A stretch of 64,000 nt of DNA, taken from Salibacterium salarium. GTDB taxonomy: Bacteria > Bacillota > Bacilli > Bacillales > Marinococcaceae. Both the position numbers and the translations under genes were made by a program. Below, piece by piece: positions 19,447 through 28,793 of this stretch. The stretch spans positions 496,001-560,000 of the forward strand of contig NZ_JAUSUM010000002.1 of NCBI RefSeq assembly GCF_030813635.1. Direction: 5' to 3'. The notes below the pieces were generated by a model. It searched no databases. It was not told where the DNA came from and saw nothing but the letters and a program-made list of their open reading frames with translations. Position 1 is the first letter of the stretch, and every line of letters starts with the position of its first letter.

Positions 19447-20519
19447 TCAATTCATTTCCAACTCTGGCTTTTTCCAGTTGTTCATCATTCCGCCTTGTAA
19501 ATTCTTCACGTGATACCCCTTGTTCAGAAGAATGCTCGCGGCGATTGCTGAACGTTTACCGGATCCGCAGTGGACCGCCAACCGGTTTATCCCTCGGCGG
19601 TAGTTCCTGGTCCATCTTAGAAGGTAAATAACCGAGCATGATATGTTGCACTCCTGGGATATGCTCCCTTTCCCTTTCATCTTGAAAACGGACATCGAGA
19701 ATACGAACGTTTCCGCCATCATTTTCTTTTTGCAGTTCCTGCGGCGAAATATTTTCGTACAAACGCATGTTTTCAGAATTTTCGCATTTTTGACCACTTT
19801 CGTTCGATACCGTACAGGGCATCATCCTTCATTGCTTCATGATTGGTTTTCTCTCCGATCAGATAGATATTCGACTCATAGTCGGTAGCCACCCCATCCA
19901 TTCCGTAAAAGCTTCCAGATACGCAATATTGATCGTTCCGGGAATGTGGCCGCGAGCATAGGCAGCCGGTTTTCTCGTATCCACCACCATTTTGGTACTT
20001 TCTTCTGCCAGCTTTTCCACCTCTTCAGCTCGATGGACAGACGAACTGGAGGACGGACCTCGGATAATAACGCCGCACCGTATTTATTCATTTCTTTCAT
20101 ATTCGCAAAATAGGCAGGAGGTTCCGGCTGTCCATCCAGCAGAAAATCAACAAATTTCTGTTCCTTTTCCGGCTGGAAAGCTGGATTGAACATCTTTTCA
20201 TATCCGTCGATGTCGGCACCGCACCAAGTGCTTTACCGCAGGAACTGCCTGCTCCGTGCCCGGGCCAGATCTGCAAGTAATCTTCAAATTGTTTGAACGT
20301 CTGAATCGAGGAAAACATCTGTCTTGCCCCGGCATCTGCCGAGTCTTTCACGCCGACGGACTTTTCCAGAAGATCGGGGCGTCCGACGTCTCCGACAAAC
20401 ACAAAATCACCGGTAAATACACCGATCGGTTTCTCCGGGTTGGTTCCATCTGTGAGCAGATAGGAAACGTGCTCCGGCGTATGGCCCAGGGTATGAAGAA
20501 CATCCATCCACTTCAAAAA
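19447..20519 (-). pseudogene. C-terminal part of MBL-rhodanese-rhodanese protein (CstB-like), several frameshifts
   Basis: Read in order on the minus strand: metallo-beta-lactamase middle ([53 protein letters not shown]); linker ([20 protein letters not shown]) in a new frame; first rhodanese (VVDTRKPAAYARGHIPGTIN) in another; second rhodanese (VRILDVRFQDEREREHIPG) in a third, ending with AVHCGSGKRSAIAASILL, where the active-site Cys sits, in a fourth. At least three or four frameshifts make it dead. Intact homologues are persulfide dioxygenase-sulfurtransferases that detoxify sulfide. The N-terminal part lies inverted next to it. The segment looks clearly more GC-rich than its surroundings. 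Confidence 0.88.
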
Positions 20520-20904
20520 TACCATACCGTGTAGTGTTAAGAATGAGTTAACAAGAAGGAAGTTACTATATATGTATTTAAAATATTTTTACGAAAACGA
20601 ACTAGCGCAAGCGTCCTACATGGTCGGCTGTCAAAAGACCGGAGAAACGATGGTCATCGACCCATCCCGGAATGTAAATGAGTATCTAAAAATCGCAGAA
20701 GAACAGAGATTCACCATTACAGGTGCGCTGGAAACACACATTCATGCGGATTATGTATCAGGCACGGTGGAATTGGCTAGCCGCACGGGCTCGGTGATCT
20801 ATCATTCTGTAGAAGGAGCGGAAAACGGTGGCTATACCTTGGCTTCTGACCTGAATACGAAAGGTGCGTGCGATCAGGACAGAATCCATGTCGGGAACGA
20901 CATA
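20520..20904. other. Inverted segment splitting the MBL-rhodanese gene
   Basis: Reversing this block joins GTC GGG AAC GAC ATA to TTT TTG AAG TGG ATG in frame, giving [15 protein letters not shown], the expected MBL strand. It also moves the start codon to the minus strand near 20852, with its ribosome binding site upstream. The breakpoints fall at CAAAAA/TACC and ACATA/TAAT, with only short shared AT sequence. Confidence 0.7.
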
Positions 20905-20907
20905 TAA
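20572..20907 (+). pseudogene. N-terminal part of MBL-rhodanese (CstB-like) protein, inverted
   Basis: The 111-codon frame begins [20 protein letters not shown] and contains the metal-binding THIHADYVSG of the MBL persulfide dioxygenase group. It ends abruptly after DRIHVGNDI, where homologues continue into the strand found on the other strand at 20519. It has its own AAGGAAG site and could be translated, but half of the metal site and both rhodanese domains are missing. Confidence 0.85.
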
Positions 20908-21036
20908 TTTTTACTCCTCAATCTGTATCGTATTGCTAAAATGTATATATAAACTCGAATTTTTCTAACACATATCATGTTCTAACATTCATTTCTTTAA
21001 TTCTTTCATTTATTTAAACAGTAAAGAATTAGAAAA
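20908..21036. other. Short AT-rich intergenic region
   Basis: No coding frame or clear hairpin was seen. Confidence 0.4.
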
Positions 21037-21420
21037 TTATTTCAAATGTAAATCAGGGTCGGACTCTTTTATCTTTGACAACAAAGAAAATTCAAAACCT
21101 TTGTTTCTAATTTCGTCAATAAGTCTGGGTAGAACAAACCTGGTTTGTTCTAATTCATGAAGAAGGATAATGGATCCATCCTTCATATGCTCGACAACAT
21201 TATAAATGATCATTTCAGGATTCATTTTGTATTGCCAATCAAAAGAAGAAATTTCCCACATAACAGGGATTAAGACCATCTCCTCAAGAATTTTCATCGT
21301 TGTCTCATTATATTGACCAAATGGCGGTCTGATAAAAGAAACTTTAGTTCCCGTTATTTTCTCGATGTGATGTACACTATTTTTTATTTGCTTATACTGT
21401 CGTTTTGTTAAAGCTGTCAA
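21037..21420 (-). pseudogene. 5'-truncated polysaccharide deacetylase
   Basis: The frame of about 127 codons starts in mid-domain and contains the later NodB motifs: RPPFGQYNE (motif 3), PVMWEISSFDWQ (motif 4) and GSIILLHE (motif 5). The first half, with the catalytic TFDDG and the HxxxH metal site, is absent; upstream sequence up to tlp has no trace of it. There is no ribosome binding site for the TTG at 21420. Homologues modify peptidoglycan or chitin-like polymers. It is a remnant. Confidence 0.8.
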
Positions 21421-21496
21421 AAGTTTATGGTTGTATATTTTTAAGCTTCTGCATCACACTAAGAGTCCATTACTTTTACAGAGGAGGAATTGTTGA

Positions 21497-21712
21497 ATGA
21501 CTAAATCAAATAGGCGGTCAAACTTTAATAATAAAGAAGTTGTAGAAGAAATTATAGATGACACGAAAGAGAATTTAAACGCTACCTCCGAATTTGCTAA
21601 TGAACATGGGGAAGCACTTAATGAAAAAGAAAAGCAACAGATTGAAGAAAAGAATCGGCATCGTAATCAATCCATCGAAGAAATGCGTCAATCTATTACT
21701 AAAGATTCGTAA
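21497..21712 (+). CDS. tlp: Small acid-soluble spore protein Tlp
   Basis: The 71-residue hydrophilic protein matches the Tlp pattern: NFNNKEVVEEIIDDTKENLN, then EKEKQQIEEKNRHRNQSIEEMR, close to the KQRIKEKNARREESIEAFR end of B. subtilis Tlp. Tlp is made in the forespore late in sporulation. GAGGAGG lies nine bases before ATG. A strong terminator follows. Its presence supports an endospore former. Confidence 0.88.
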   Translation: MTKSNRRSNFNNKEVVEEIIDDTKENLNATSEFANEHGEALNEKEKQQIEEKNRHRNQSIEEMRQSITKDS

Positions 21713-21720
21713 ATATACAA

Positions 21721-21752
21721 AAAAGAGTTCGTCTAATGAGACGAGCTCTTTT
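21721..21752. terminator. Bidirectional terminator between tlp and BCCT gene
   Basis: Stem AAAAGAGTTCGTCT/AGACGAGCTCTTTT with a four-base loop; U-rich runs result on both strands, serving two convergent genes. Confidence 0.88.
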
Positions 21753-21784
21753 GTATGAAGAGAAAAACTGATCCGTAACTCAGA

Positions 21785-23308
21785 TCACCCTTTGCTTGAA
21801 TTCGTTTTTTTATGTTCTTTTTCAGCTTTTAAATTCGGCTTTTCTTCTTTTAACGCTTTAAATAATGCCAAAATCATTAGTAGGATGATAACTGAAAATG
21901 GAAAGGCGGCCACAATCATCGTGTTTTCTAAAGCTTGTAGTCCCCCTGAATATAGCAGTATAACTGCTGTAGCAGATAGCAAAATTCCCCAGATAAACTT
22001 TACTTTTTTCGTAGGATTTAACGAGCCATCCGACGTTTGCATACCTAAAACAAACGTAGCAGAATCAGCTGAAGTAATGAAGAATGTCCCAATTAGCCCT
22101 ATTGCCAATATCGACATAATAATACCGAACGGGTAATGTTCAAAAACTCCAAATAGAGATTCTTCTGTTGCTAACTCTGAGATAGCCGCTGTGCCCTCAG
22201 ATTCAAGTAAAATAGAAGCCCCTCCAAACACAGAAAACCACAAAAATCCGACTAACGAAGGAACAAAAAGGACTCCGGCCGTAAATTGACGTAATGTTCT
22301 CCCCTTTGAAACTCTAGCTATAAATGTCCCGACAAAAGGAGACCAAGCAATCCACCATGCCCAGTAAAATATAGTCCAATTATCGATCCAATCACGCGCT
22401 TCATCTGTCAACGGAGCAAGACGAAAACTCATAGCCGGTAACGTCTGAAAGTATTTCCCCAACGTGTCGGTAAAAATATTTAAGGAGTACAATGTTGGTC
22501 CGAAAATAAGGACGAACACAAACAAGAAGGCTGCAATAACCATATTTGTATTACTTAGTATTCTAATTCCCTTATCTAAGCCTGTAGATGCCGACAATAA
22601 AAATAAGATCGTTACTACAACAATAATAACAAACTGTGTCCAAAACCCGTTATTGATATTTGTCATAAAGGATAACCCACCATTAATTTGAACAGCTCCA
22701 AAGCCAAGTGTTGTAGCAACACCTGACACCGTAGCCGTAACAGCGATGATGTCTATAATTTTTCCAATAGTGCCCTCTGTGTTCATAATCGTATTAAGCG
22801 TTGAGCTAACCGTTCCTCTAGCATCTCTTCTGAATTTAAAATAAGCGAGACATAATGCAATGATAGCGTATATTCCCCACGCATGGATTCCCCAATGAAA
22901 AAAAGTAAAACGCATAGCCTCTTTGATTGCTTCATCTGTGCCAACTTCAGCAGTAGGTGAATTTGTAGCATAGTGATAGACGGGTTCAGCTGCTCCCCAA
23001 AAAACAAGCCCAATCCCCATACCTGCACTAAATAACATCGCAAACCAAGTCGCCATATTATACTCCGGTTTATCGTCTGGTTTCCCTAGCTTGATTTTGC
23101 CATAAGGACTAACAATTATATACAAACAAACCAGTACGAAGAGAGACACTACAATTAAGTAATACCAACCAAAACGTGTTGAAATAAATGACTGGGCATT
23201 GGACGTCATATTTTCTAATGCATCTGGAGCAAAGATGCCAACAAGAACAGCTAAAACCAAAATTGCTACTGAAATATAAAAAACAAGACCTATTTTTGCT
23301 TTTTCCAT
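21785..23308 (-). CDS. BCCT-family betaine/choline/carnitine transporter (OpuD/BetL-like)
   Basis: The product is about 507 residues with twelve membrane segments. The central signature is TIFYWAWWIAWSPFVGTFIA followed by ARVSKGRTLRQF, which forms the aromatic substrate pocket of sodium-coupled betaine carriers. Gly-rich MGIGLVFWGAAEP is also typical. ATG 23308 follows AGAGAGG; the longer frame upstream runs through the neighbour's terminator and is not coding. This is the second compatible-solute importer in the window. Substrate choice among betaine, choline and others is not determined. Confidence 0.93.
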   Translation of the reverse strand: MEKAKIGLVFYISVAILVLAVLVGIFAPDALENMTSNAQSFISTRFGWYYLIVVSLFVLVCLYIIVSPYGKIKLGKPDDKPEYNMATWFAMLFSAGMGIGLVFWGAAEPVYHYATNSPTAEVGTDEAIKEAMRFTFFHWGIHAWGIYAIIALCLAYFKFRRDARGTVSSTLNTIMNTEGTIGKIIDIIAVTATVSGVATTLGFGAVQINGGLSFMTNINNGFWTQFVIIVVVTILFLLSASTGLDKGIRILSNTNMVIAAFLFVFVLIFGPTLYSLNIFTDTLGKYFQTLPAMSFRLAPLTDEARDWIDNWTIFYWAWWIAWSPFVGTFIARVSKGRTLRQFTAGVLFVPSLVGFLWFSVFGGASILLESEGTAAISELATEESLFGVFEHYPFGIIMSILAIGLIGTFFITSADSATFVLGMQTSDGSLNPTKKVKFIWGILLSATAVILLYSGGLQALENTMIVAAFPFSVIILLMILALFKALKEEKPNLKAEKEHKKTNSSKG

Positions 23309-23372
23309 GAAATCGACCTCTCTTTCAGTAAGAATAGTATGTATGTACTTCGTTTTTCTTATTCGGAAAAAC

Positions 23373-23412
23373 AAAAGCACATTGCAGTTGTTTTAACCGC
23401 AATGTGCTTTTC
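23373..23412 (-). terminator. Terminator of GH127 gene
   Basis: Stem AAAAGCACATTGC/GCAATGTGCTTTT around a 13-base loop, followed on the minus strand by TTTTGTTTTT. It separates the arabinose operon from the BCCT gene. Confidence 0.85.
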
Positions 23413-23414
23413 GT

Positions 23415-25334
23415 TTACTTTTCATTTATCCATACAAGCATTTCGCCGGGGTCTCTGTTACACCAAGTATAATAAGGAACGGCCATCATAGTGATAGGTT
23501 GCTTTTCTCGCGTTGCCGCTGAGTAAAGTTCGTCCCCCCAATCCGATGAATCTGTTTTTTCAGCCTCAGCTTTTATAACTAAAACGTCGTTTGCAATATC
23601 ATTCCCATGTTCCACTCTTAGCTGTGTATTATGTTTTAAGCTAATATTCTGTAATGCTGGTCCGTTATCTATTTCTTCGAGACAATAAACAATAGGTCCA
23701 CGCTGCAAAGCAACCTTGCTAGCGTTATGACGAAGGTTAGGATGAGATCTCATTTTTTGAATTTCCAATGGTAAATAAAGTTCGACTTTATCACCATCAA
23801 ACCATGTTCTATTAACATAAACATAACCATCTTCTATACTTTTTTCTATACTGACACTTTCACCATTTACTTTCAGCGCAGCATCACTTGTCCATGCAGG
23901 TATTCTTAAAGCAAGCGTAAATCTTTCTTTTTCTTTTAAAGACACTTCGAAGTTTACGTTTTCATCCCACGGGTAATCTGTTTGTTGAGACAATGTTACG
24001 TTTTGGCCAGCTACTTCAAAATCAATTTCACTACCAATGTATAAGTGTACAAACACTTCATTTTCACTAACGTTATATATATAATGATTTAACGATGCAA
24101 TGATTCGGGCCAAGTTTGGAGGACAGCAAGCGCAAGCATACCATGGTTGTCTTACCGGTTTAACATGTTCTTTATCTTTTCTGGCCTGAACAGATTCTGG
24201 CCAAACTTCCAACGGATTAACATAAAAAAACTTTCGTCCATCCAAATCCATTCCACTTAAAATTCCATTATATAAAGCTCTCTCCATTACGTCTCCATAT
24301 TTATGATTAATATCCATTTTAAGCATTCGATTCGCCCAAAATACAAGCCCAATAGAAGCGCAGGTCTCTGTATAACACAGATCATTTGGCAAATCATAAT
24401 CAAAGGAAAAAGACTCCCCAAATTCTTGCGATCCCAGTCCTCCAGTAATGTACATCTGTTTAGTGGTTACGTTTTTCCATAAGTTATGGCACGCCTGTAC
24501 TAATTCTTTTTCCTCCGTTTTTGCAGCCATGTCTGCCATTGCAGTATACATATACATCGCTCGTACAGAATGTCCTACCGCTTCTGTTTGATTCCGAACT
24601 GGTAAATGGGCTTGTTGGTAACTGTAACGTTTAAAGTAACCATCCCAATCAGCAGGACCCGGTTCCCCTCTTTCTTCCTTTTCTTTATCAAAATAATGAG
24701 GTTCTTTCCCCCTTTCATCTAAGAAAAACCGACTTAGGTTTAAATACCGTTCTTCTCCTGTTGTTTCATAAAGTCTCAAAAGTGCCAGTTCTATTTCTTG
24801 ATGACCGGGATACCCTTGAATTTGATTTGCTTCAGTGCCGAACACATCATCTATTTTGTCAGCAAAACGGCAGGATATGTCCAAAAGTTTTCGTTTTCCA
24901 GTAGCATGAAAATAAGCAACGGCTGCCTCAATTAAATGACCAGCGCAATATAGTTCATGCCAATCACGCAAATTTTTCCATTTCATCTCTGGTTCTTTTA
25001 CAATAAAATACGTATCTAAATATCCGTCATCCTGCTGTGCTCTTTGAAGAAGATCAATTACAGTATCTGCTGTTTCTTCAAGCTCTTCATCAGGGTGATG
25101 TTCAAGAATATAGGCAACGGCTTCCAACCATTTCATTACATCACTATCTTGAAAAACCATTCCTTTGAACTCTCCTGATTCATCCCCCGCAGCAATACGA
25201 AGATTTTTAATGGCGTGACTAGGCTCTACATCCGGCAGGCGATCATTCAACGCTTCCCATTGATATGGGATGACTTTTTTTCGCACGATATCCATACGTT
25301 CATTCCAAAAAGTATCTTTTATTTTTACATTCAT
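23415..25334 (-). CDS. GH127 beta-L-arabinofuranosidase (HypBA1/DUF1680 type)
   Basis: The 639-residue cytoplasmic enzyme has an (alpha/alpha)6 barrel followed by beta domains. The Zn-thiolate catalytic site of HypBA1 is recognisable: YTETCAS supplies the Glu and Cys, and CACCPPN supplies the paired Cys with the nucleophile. It releases L-arabinofuranose from beta-linked oligosaccharides. There is no signal peptide, so it acts after import. It is the last gene of an operon with a lipoprotein and two permeases just upstream (18 bases gap). Confidence 0.92.
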   Translation of the reverse strand: MNVKIKDTFWNERMDIVRKKVIPYQWEALNDRLPDVEPSHAIKNLRIAAGDESGEFKGMVFQDSDVMKWLEAVAYILEHHPDEELEETADTVIDLLQRAQQDDGYLDTYFIVKEPEMKWKNLRDWHELYCAGHLIEAAVAYFHATGKRKLLDISCRFADKIDDVFGTEANQIQGYPGHQEIELALLRLYETTGEERYLNLSRFFLDERGKEPHYFDKEKEERGEPGPADWDGYFKRYSYQQAHLPVRNQTEAVGHSVRAMYMYTAMADMAAKTEEKELVQACHNLWKNVTTKQMYITGGLGSQEFGESFSFDYDLPNDLCYTETCASIGLVFWANRMLKMDINHKYGDVMERALYNGILSGMDLDGRKFFYVNPLEVWPESVQARKDKEHVKPVRQPWYACACCPPNLARIIASLNHYIYNVSENEVFVHLYIGSEIDFEVAGQNVTLSQQTDYPWDENVNFEVSLKEKERFTLALRIPAWTSDAALKVNGESVSIEKSIEDGYVYVNRTWFDGDKVELYLPLEIQKMRSHPNLRHNASKVALQRGPIVYCLEEIDNGPALQNISLKHNTQLRVEHGNDIANDVLVIKAEAEKTDSSDWGDELYSAATREKQPITMMAVPYYTWCNRDPGEMLVWINEK

Positions 25335-25352
25335 TATTTCTAAACTCCTTTA

Positions 25353-26207
25353 TTATCCTTTAATTCCTGTGAAACTTACCCCTTTCACAATTTGTTTCTC
25401 AAAAATTAGAAACGCAATAATAACCGGAATTGAAGCTACTGCATTGACTGTCATCGGCAAGACATACGTAGTGGAGTACGTTGAATTAAATGATGGAATA
25501 CCGATAGGAAGCGTATACAATTCTTCTGATACAATAGCTAAAAACGGCCAAAGGAAATTATTCCATGAACCAATAAACGTGAATATGGCTATAGCAGCCA
25601 TGGCTGGTTTTGCTAGCGGCAGGACAATATTCCAATACAATCTCCAATGGGAGCAACCATCAATCTTGGCACTCTCCATTAGTTCATCTGGAACACCGTC
25701 AAAAAAACTTTTTAAAATAATGACCCCGATTGGTGAGGCGACCATTGGTAAAATTAAACCGGCATAAGTATCAAGCATGTTCATGCTTTTAACGATTTCA
25801 AAAAGCGGTATGATTGTAGCTTCACCTGGTACCATCATACCTGCTAAGAAAAATAGAAAAATAAATTTTTTATATCTAAATTTAATTTTAGAGATGGCGA
25901 ATGCAGCAAGAGAGGTAACAATCAATGTAAGAATAGTGGTAGCTATTCCAATAAATGCACTATTCCACAACCAAAGTAAAACATCACTTTCTGCCATAAC
26001 GGACAAATAATTTGTGAAGGTATACGGCGGTAAAAACCATTTTATAGGATCGGTAATGGACATATCCTCTGGTTTTATAGATACAAATAACATCCATATA
26101 ATTGGAAAAAGAAACACACTGGCCAGAATGATTCCCATAAGCATTTTAATGCGGATAAATGGGTCGCGATTTCGCTGCAGTAATGTACTATTTGCTCCTT
26201 TACTCAT
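25353..26207 (-). CDS. Carbohydrate ABC importer permease (AraQ/MalG type)
   Basis: The 284-residue membrane protein has six hydrophobic segments and the EAA loop ESAKIDGCSHWRLYWNIVLPL that contacts the ATPase. The end, KQIVKGVSFTGIKG, is typical of MalG-type subunits. With the next gene it forms the channel for arabino-oligosaccharides (inferred from the enzymes around). No ATPase gene is present; a shared MsmX-type ATPase elsewhere would be needed, as in other Bacillus CUT1 systems. Confidence 0.92.
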   Translation of the reverse strand: MSKGANSTLLQRNRDPFIRIKMLMGIILASVFLFPIIWMLFVSIKPEDMSITDPIKWFLPPYTFTNYLSVMAESDVLLWLWNSAFIGIATTILTLIVTSLAAFAISKIKFRYKKFIFLFFLAGMMVPGEATIIPLFEIVKSMNMLDTYAGLILPMVASPIGVIILKSFFDGVPDELMESAKIDGCSHWRLYWNIVLPLAKPAMAAIAIFTFIGSWNNFLWPFLAIVSEELYTLPIGIPSFNSTYSTTYVLPMTVNAVASIPVIIAFLIFEKQIVKGVSFTGIKG

Positions 26208-26237
26208 AGTAGAACCCCTCCAGTTTTATTAAGTTTA

Positions 26238-27125
26238 TTAAATCATGCGTCCACCTTGACCGCCACTGCGGAGTTGGAATATAGACAACACGAGAAGTAT
26301 AAAGAATAATACATAAGACATGGCAGCTGCATACCCAAGATCATAACGTTCAAATCCCATTTCATAAATGTATTGAATAAGCGGACGCGTTGCCGTTCCT
26401 GGTCCGCCGTCTGTTATTAAGAGGATTTGTGCAAATACTTTAAAGGAAGCAAGTACTTGCAACAGTAATATGACCCTAGAAATAGGAACAAGCTGAGGCA
26501 GCGTAATACTTTTAAACATCTGCCAACGCGTGGCGCCGTCAATTTCGGCTGCTTCATAATAATTATCAGGAATATCCTGCAAGGACGTTAAAAATAGAAT
26601 CATATTAAACCCTACCGTCCACCAAAGCGTCACGCCAACGATACTAATCCATGCCATTGTTGGATTTGTAAGCCAAAACACTTGTTGCTCATAACCAAGC
26701 GAATTAATAATGTTATTGACAATACCACTGTAAGGTTGAAGCATGAATATAGCAATATATGAAATAACCGAAACAGATAATATGCTAGGTATAAAATAGG
26801 AACCTCTCAAAAAAGTGCGCAGTTTCGATCCAACATTAATATTTGCAAGCAATGCCAAAATGAGGGCTAAAATAATCATACCCGGAGTTGATAACAATAC
26901 AAAAAATGTTGTATTCCAGAGAGAACTCCAAAAATCTGGATCAGTAAATAAGGACGTATACTGGGAGAATCCAACGAATTCTCCCTGTTCAATAAGCGTC
27001 CATTCAAAAAAGCTCATTTGCAGACCTTTGAAAATTGGGAATATTGTAAACACCATGTAAACGATGAAAAATGGAAGTAAAAACAATCCAGCAAGCAGAT
27101 CATTCCTCCACACTTGATTCTTCAT
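26238..27125 (-). CDS. Carbohydrate ABC importer permease (AraP/MalF type)
   Basis: The 295-residue partner permease starts NDLLAGLFLLPFFIVYMVFT. The EAA loop is EAAEIDGATRWQMFKSITLPQ, and TDGGPGTATRPLIQYIYEMGF is a CUT1 hallmark. It lies between the binding protein (35 bases upstream) and the second permease (30 bases downstream), so all are cotranscribed. Confidence 0.92.
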   Translation of the reverse strand: MKNQVWRNDLLAGLFLLPFFIVYMVFTIFPIFKGLQMSFFEWTLIEQGEFVGFSQYTSLFTDPDFWSSLWNTTFFVLLSTPGMIILALILALLANINVGSKLRTFLRGSYFIPSILSVSVISYIAIFMLQPYSGIVNNIINSLGYEQQVFWLTNPTMAWISIVGVTLWWTVGFNMILFLTSLQDIPDNYYEAAEIDGATRWQMFKSITLPQLVPISRVILLLQVLASFKVFAQILLITDGGPGTATRPLIQYIYEMGFERYDLGYAAAMSYVLFFILLVLSIFQLRSGGQGGRMI

Positions 27126-27160
27126 TTTAAAACCTCCATATAATCAATATTGCGTTGTTA

Positions 27161-28438
27161 TTATTTCACCAAATCATCCAGTTCCTTTTCCAAATTATTG
27201 ATACCGTCTTCAGGAGTCTCTCGACCATTCCAAATCTCATCTAAATTTCTCATAATAGTATCTATTGACATATTTGAATAAATCGTTCCAGATGGTTGTT
27301 CCACATCTTCTACAACTTCTGCATAGTCAGAACGATAAGGGAGTTCATTAAATTCCTCAGAGTCTACCACTTCATCATTGGCAGGAATATGACCGGCTTG
27401 GGACCATTCAGCTTCATTTTCATGCAAGTATTTCATGAATTCTACAGCACCCGTTGCTTTTTCGTCGGTGGTACTTCCTTGATTAGGAATAAACAGTGTA
27501 TGAGAATCACCATATGTAGCCGGTTTCTCAAATAATTGCGGAACAGGCATTGCTTTAAAATTAAACTCTTCGTCCGTTTCCCATACTCCCGTTCCCCAAA
27601 CTCCTGTTATCAGGCTTAACGCGCGATTAGTTTGAAATTGCTCGTAAGGGTCAGTTAGATTTAAAGGAATAACTTCCTCGTCTTGGAATAATCTCCGCAC
27701 ATATTCTGCTGCTTCAATGGCAATATCTTTATCCATTGTTACCTCCGGCTCCCTTAAATCATCGGAGTATATTGGAGTTCCACCCATTTGAAAATAAAAT
27801 GCCCACCAAATAGTAAACACATCATAACCCGATGATGGTACTGCTGCAGGAACAATATCAGGAAGTTCTTCCTGTGCCTTTTGGAAAAAGTCAATAAACC
27901 CTTCCGGTGTTTTTTCCATCTTAATATTGCCCTCTTCATCAACTAAATCTGCTTCTTCTAAAAGGTCTGTGTTAAAATACATCACTGTAGGATGTGTATC
28001 GATAGCCAAAGCATGGTATTTATCATCTTCCATTTTCAATGTTTCAAGAATATTTTCGTTTACTTCTGTGAGATCAAGGTCAGCAGACTCAGCTAATTCA
28101 TTCAAATCTTTTGTTAAACCCTGATTAAACAGTTCAGGTATTTTTGAAGCGTGTGAAATTGCAATGTCTGGACCTCGATTTGCTGCAACACTAGTTACTA
28201 CTTTTGTATAATAGTCATCTGCGGCAGAAGGTGCTGGCATAACGACTTCATATTTTTCCTGACTATTGTTAAAACCGTCAATTAATGACTCCATATAGGC
28301 AAGATCACCACCTGTGAACAACGACCACATTTCCACTTCAATTGGTCCCTTTTCTGCACTCGATTCTGAACTATGCGGACTACAACTCGTTAATACCAAA
28401 AGGTTGCAAATTAGAATGATATTCACGATTTTTTTCAT
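27161..28438 (-). CDS. Extracellular sugar-binding lipoprotein (AraN-like)
   Basis: The 425-residue family-1 solute-binding protein has a lipoprotein signal (LLVLTSCSP; Cys near residue 19). The mature part has VEMWSLFTGGDLAYMESLID and a DAYYT-like ADDYYTKVVTSVAANRGPD, the standard cluster pattern. It is acidic, as expected for a salt-exposed surface. It captures the oligosaccharide for the two permeases downstream. It is first in the operon; a cre-like site and a CTTATACGTATAAG palindrome lie upstream. Confidence 0.92.
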   Translation of the reverse strand: MKKIVNIILICNLLVLTSCSPHSSESSAEKGPIEVEMWSLFTGGDLAYMESLIDGFNNSQEKYEVVMPAPSAADDYYTKVVTSVAANRGPDIAISHASKIPELFNQGLTKDLNELAESADLDLTEVNENILETLKMEDDKYHALAIDTHPTVMYFNTDLLEEADLVDEEGNIKMEKTPEGFIDFFQKAQEELPDIVPAAVPSSGYDVFTIWWAFYFQMGGTPIYSDDLREPEVTMDKDIAIEAAEYVRRLFQDEEVIPLNLTDPYEQFQTNRALSLITGVWGTGVWETDEEFNFKAMPVPQLFEKPATYGDSHTLFIPNQGSTTDEKATGAVEFMKYLHENEAEWSQAGHIPANDEVVDSEEFNELPYRSDYAEVVEDVEQPSGTIYSNMSIDTIMRNLDEIWNGRETPEDGINNLEKELDDLVK

Positions 28439-28476
28439 ATCATTTCTCCCTTCTTTAATGTTTTTTCTGTAATTTT

Positions 28477-28490
28477 GTGAAGCGCTTTCA
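28477..28490 (-). promoter_or_regulatory. Partial cre-like element upstream of the ABC operon
   Basis: On the minus strand TGAAAGCGCTTCAC matches the first 11 positions of the catabolite-responsive consensus TGWNANCGNTNWCA; the last three differ as though one base was lost. Confidence 0.4.
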
Positions 28491-28538
28491 AAACATCATG
28501 TTCGTACATTCCGCTGAAAGAATAATGATATTAAATAT

Positions 28539-28552
28539 CTTATACGTATAAG
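28539..28552. promoter_or_regulatory. AraR-like operator palindrome, ABC operon
   Basis: CTTATACGTATAAG is a perfect 14-base palindrome about 100 bases upstream of the sugar-binding protein. The TACGTA centre agrees with known AraR boxes (core TGTACGTACA). A similar palindrome precedes abfA. Confidence 0.5.
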
Positions 28553-28723
28553 TTATAAGTAATTATATCGGCTACTCTTCAAGATAGCAACAAATAATTC
28601 ATAAAATTTTTACAATTATCACCTAGAAAATTTATTAAATGCGATTACAAGCACACATACAGATATTTCAATTTATTTATTCAACTTGTAAGTACTAGAC
28701 AGTAATCTTTATAATTTTCATAA

Positions 28724-28739
28724 ACAGTTACGTACATGT
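28724..28739. promoter_or_regulatory. Possible distal AraR-like operator
   Basis: ACAGTTACGTACATGT is symmetric at 12 of 16 positions with a TACGTAC centre. It is far from the start codon and weaker than the other sites. Confidence 0.35.
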
Positions 28740-28752
28740 CAAAAAGCACAAA

Positions 28753-28781
28753 AAACCTCCCCTGTTAACTAGGAGAGGTCA
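28753..28781 (-). terminator. Terminator of abfA
   Basis: Stem ACCTCCCCT/AGGAGAGGT (one mismatch), followed on the minus strand by TTTTTTGTG. Confidence 0.8.
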
Positions 28782-28793
28782 TGCTGCAAAATA

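Larger units (their letters stand above)
28439..28793. other. Regulatory intergenic region of the arabino-oligosaccharide operon
   Basis: The 355 bases between abfA and the binding protein gene hold no gene. They contain the abfA terminator, a cre-like element and two TACGTA-centred palindromes, so they are likely the promoter region of the transporter operon. Confidence 0.6.

Noticed and set aside
25270-25767. 165-codon plus-strand frame
   Set aside because: Antisense to the end of the ABC permease and the GH127 start, both with clear family motifs.
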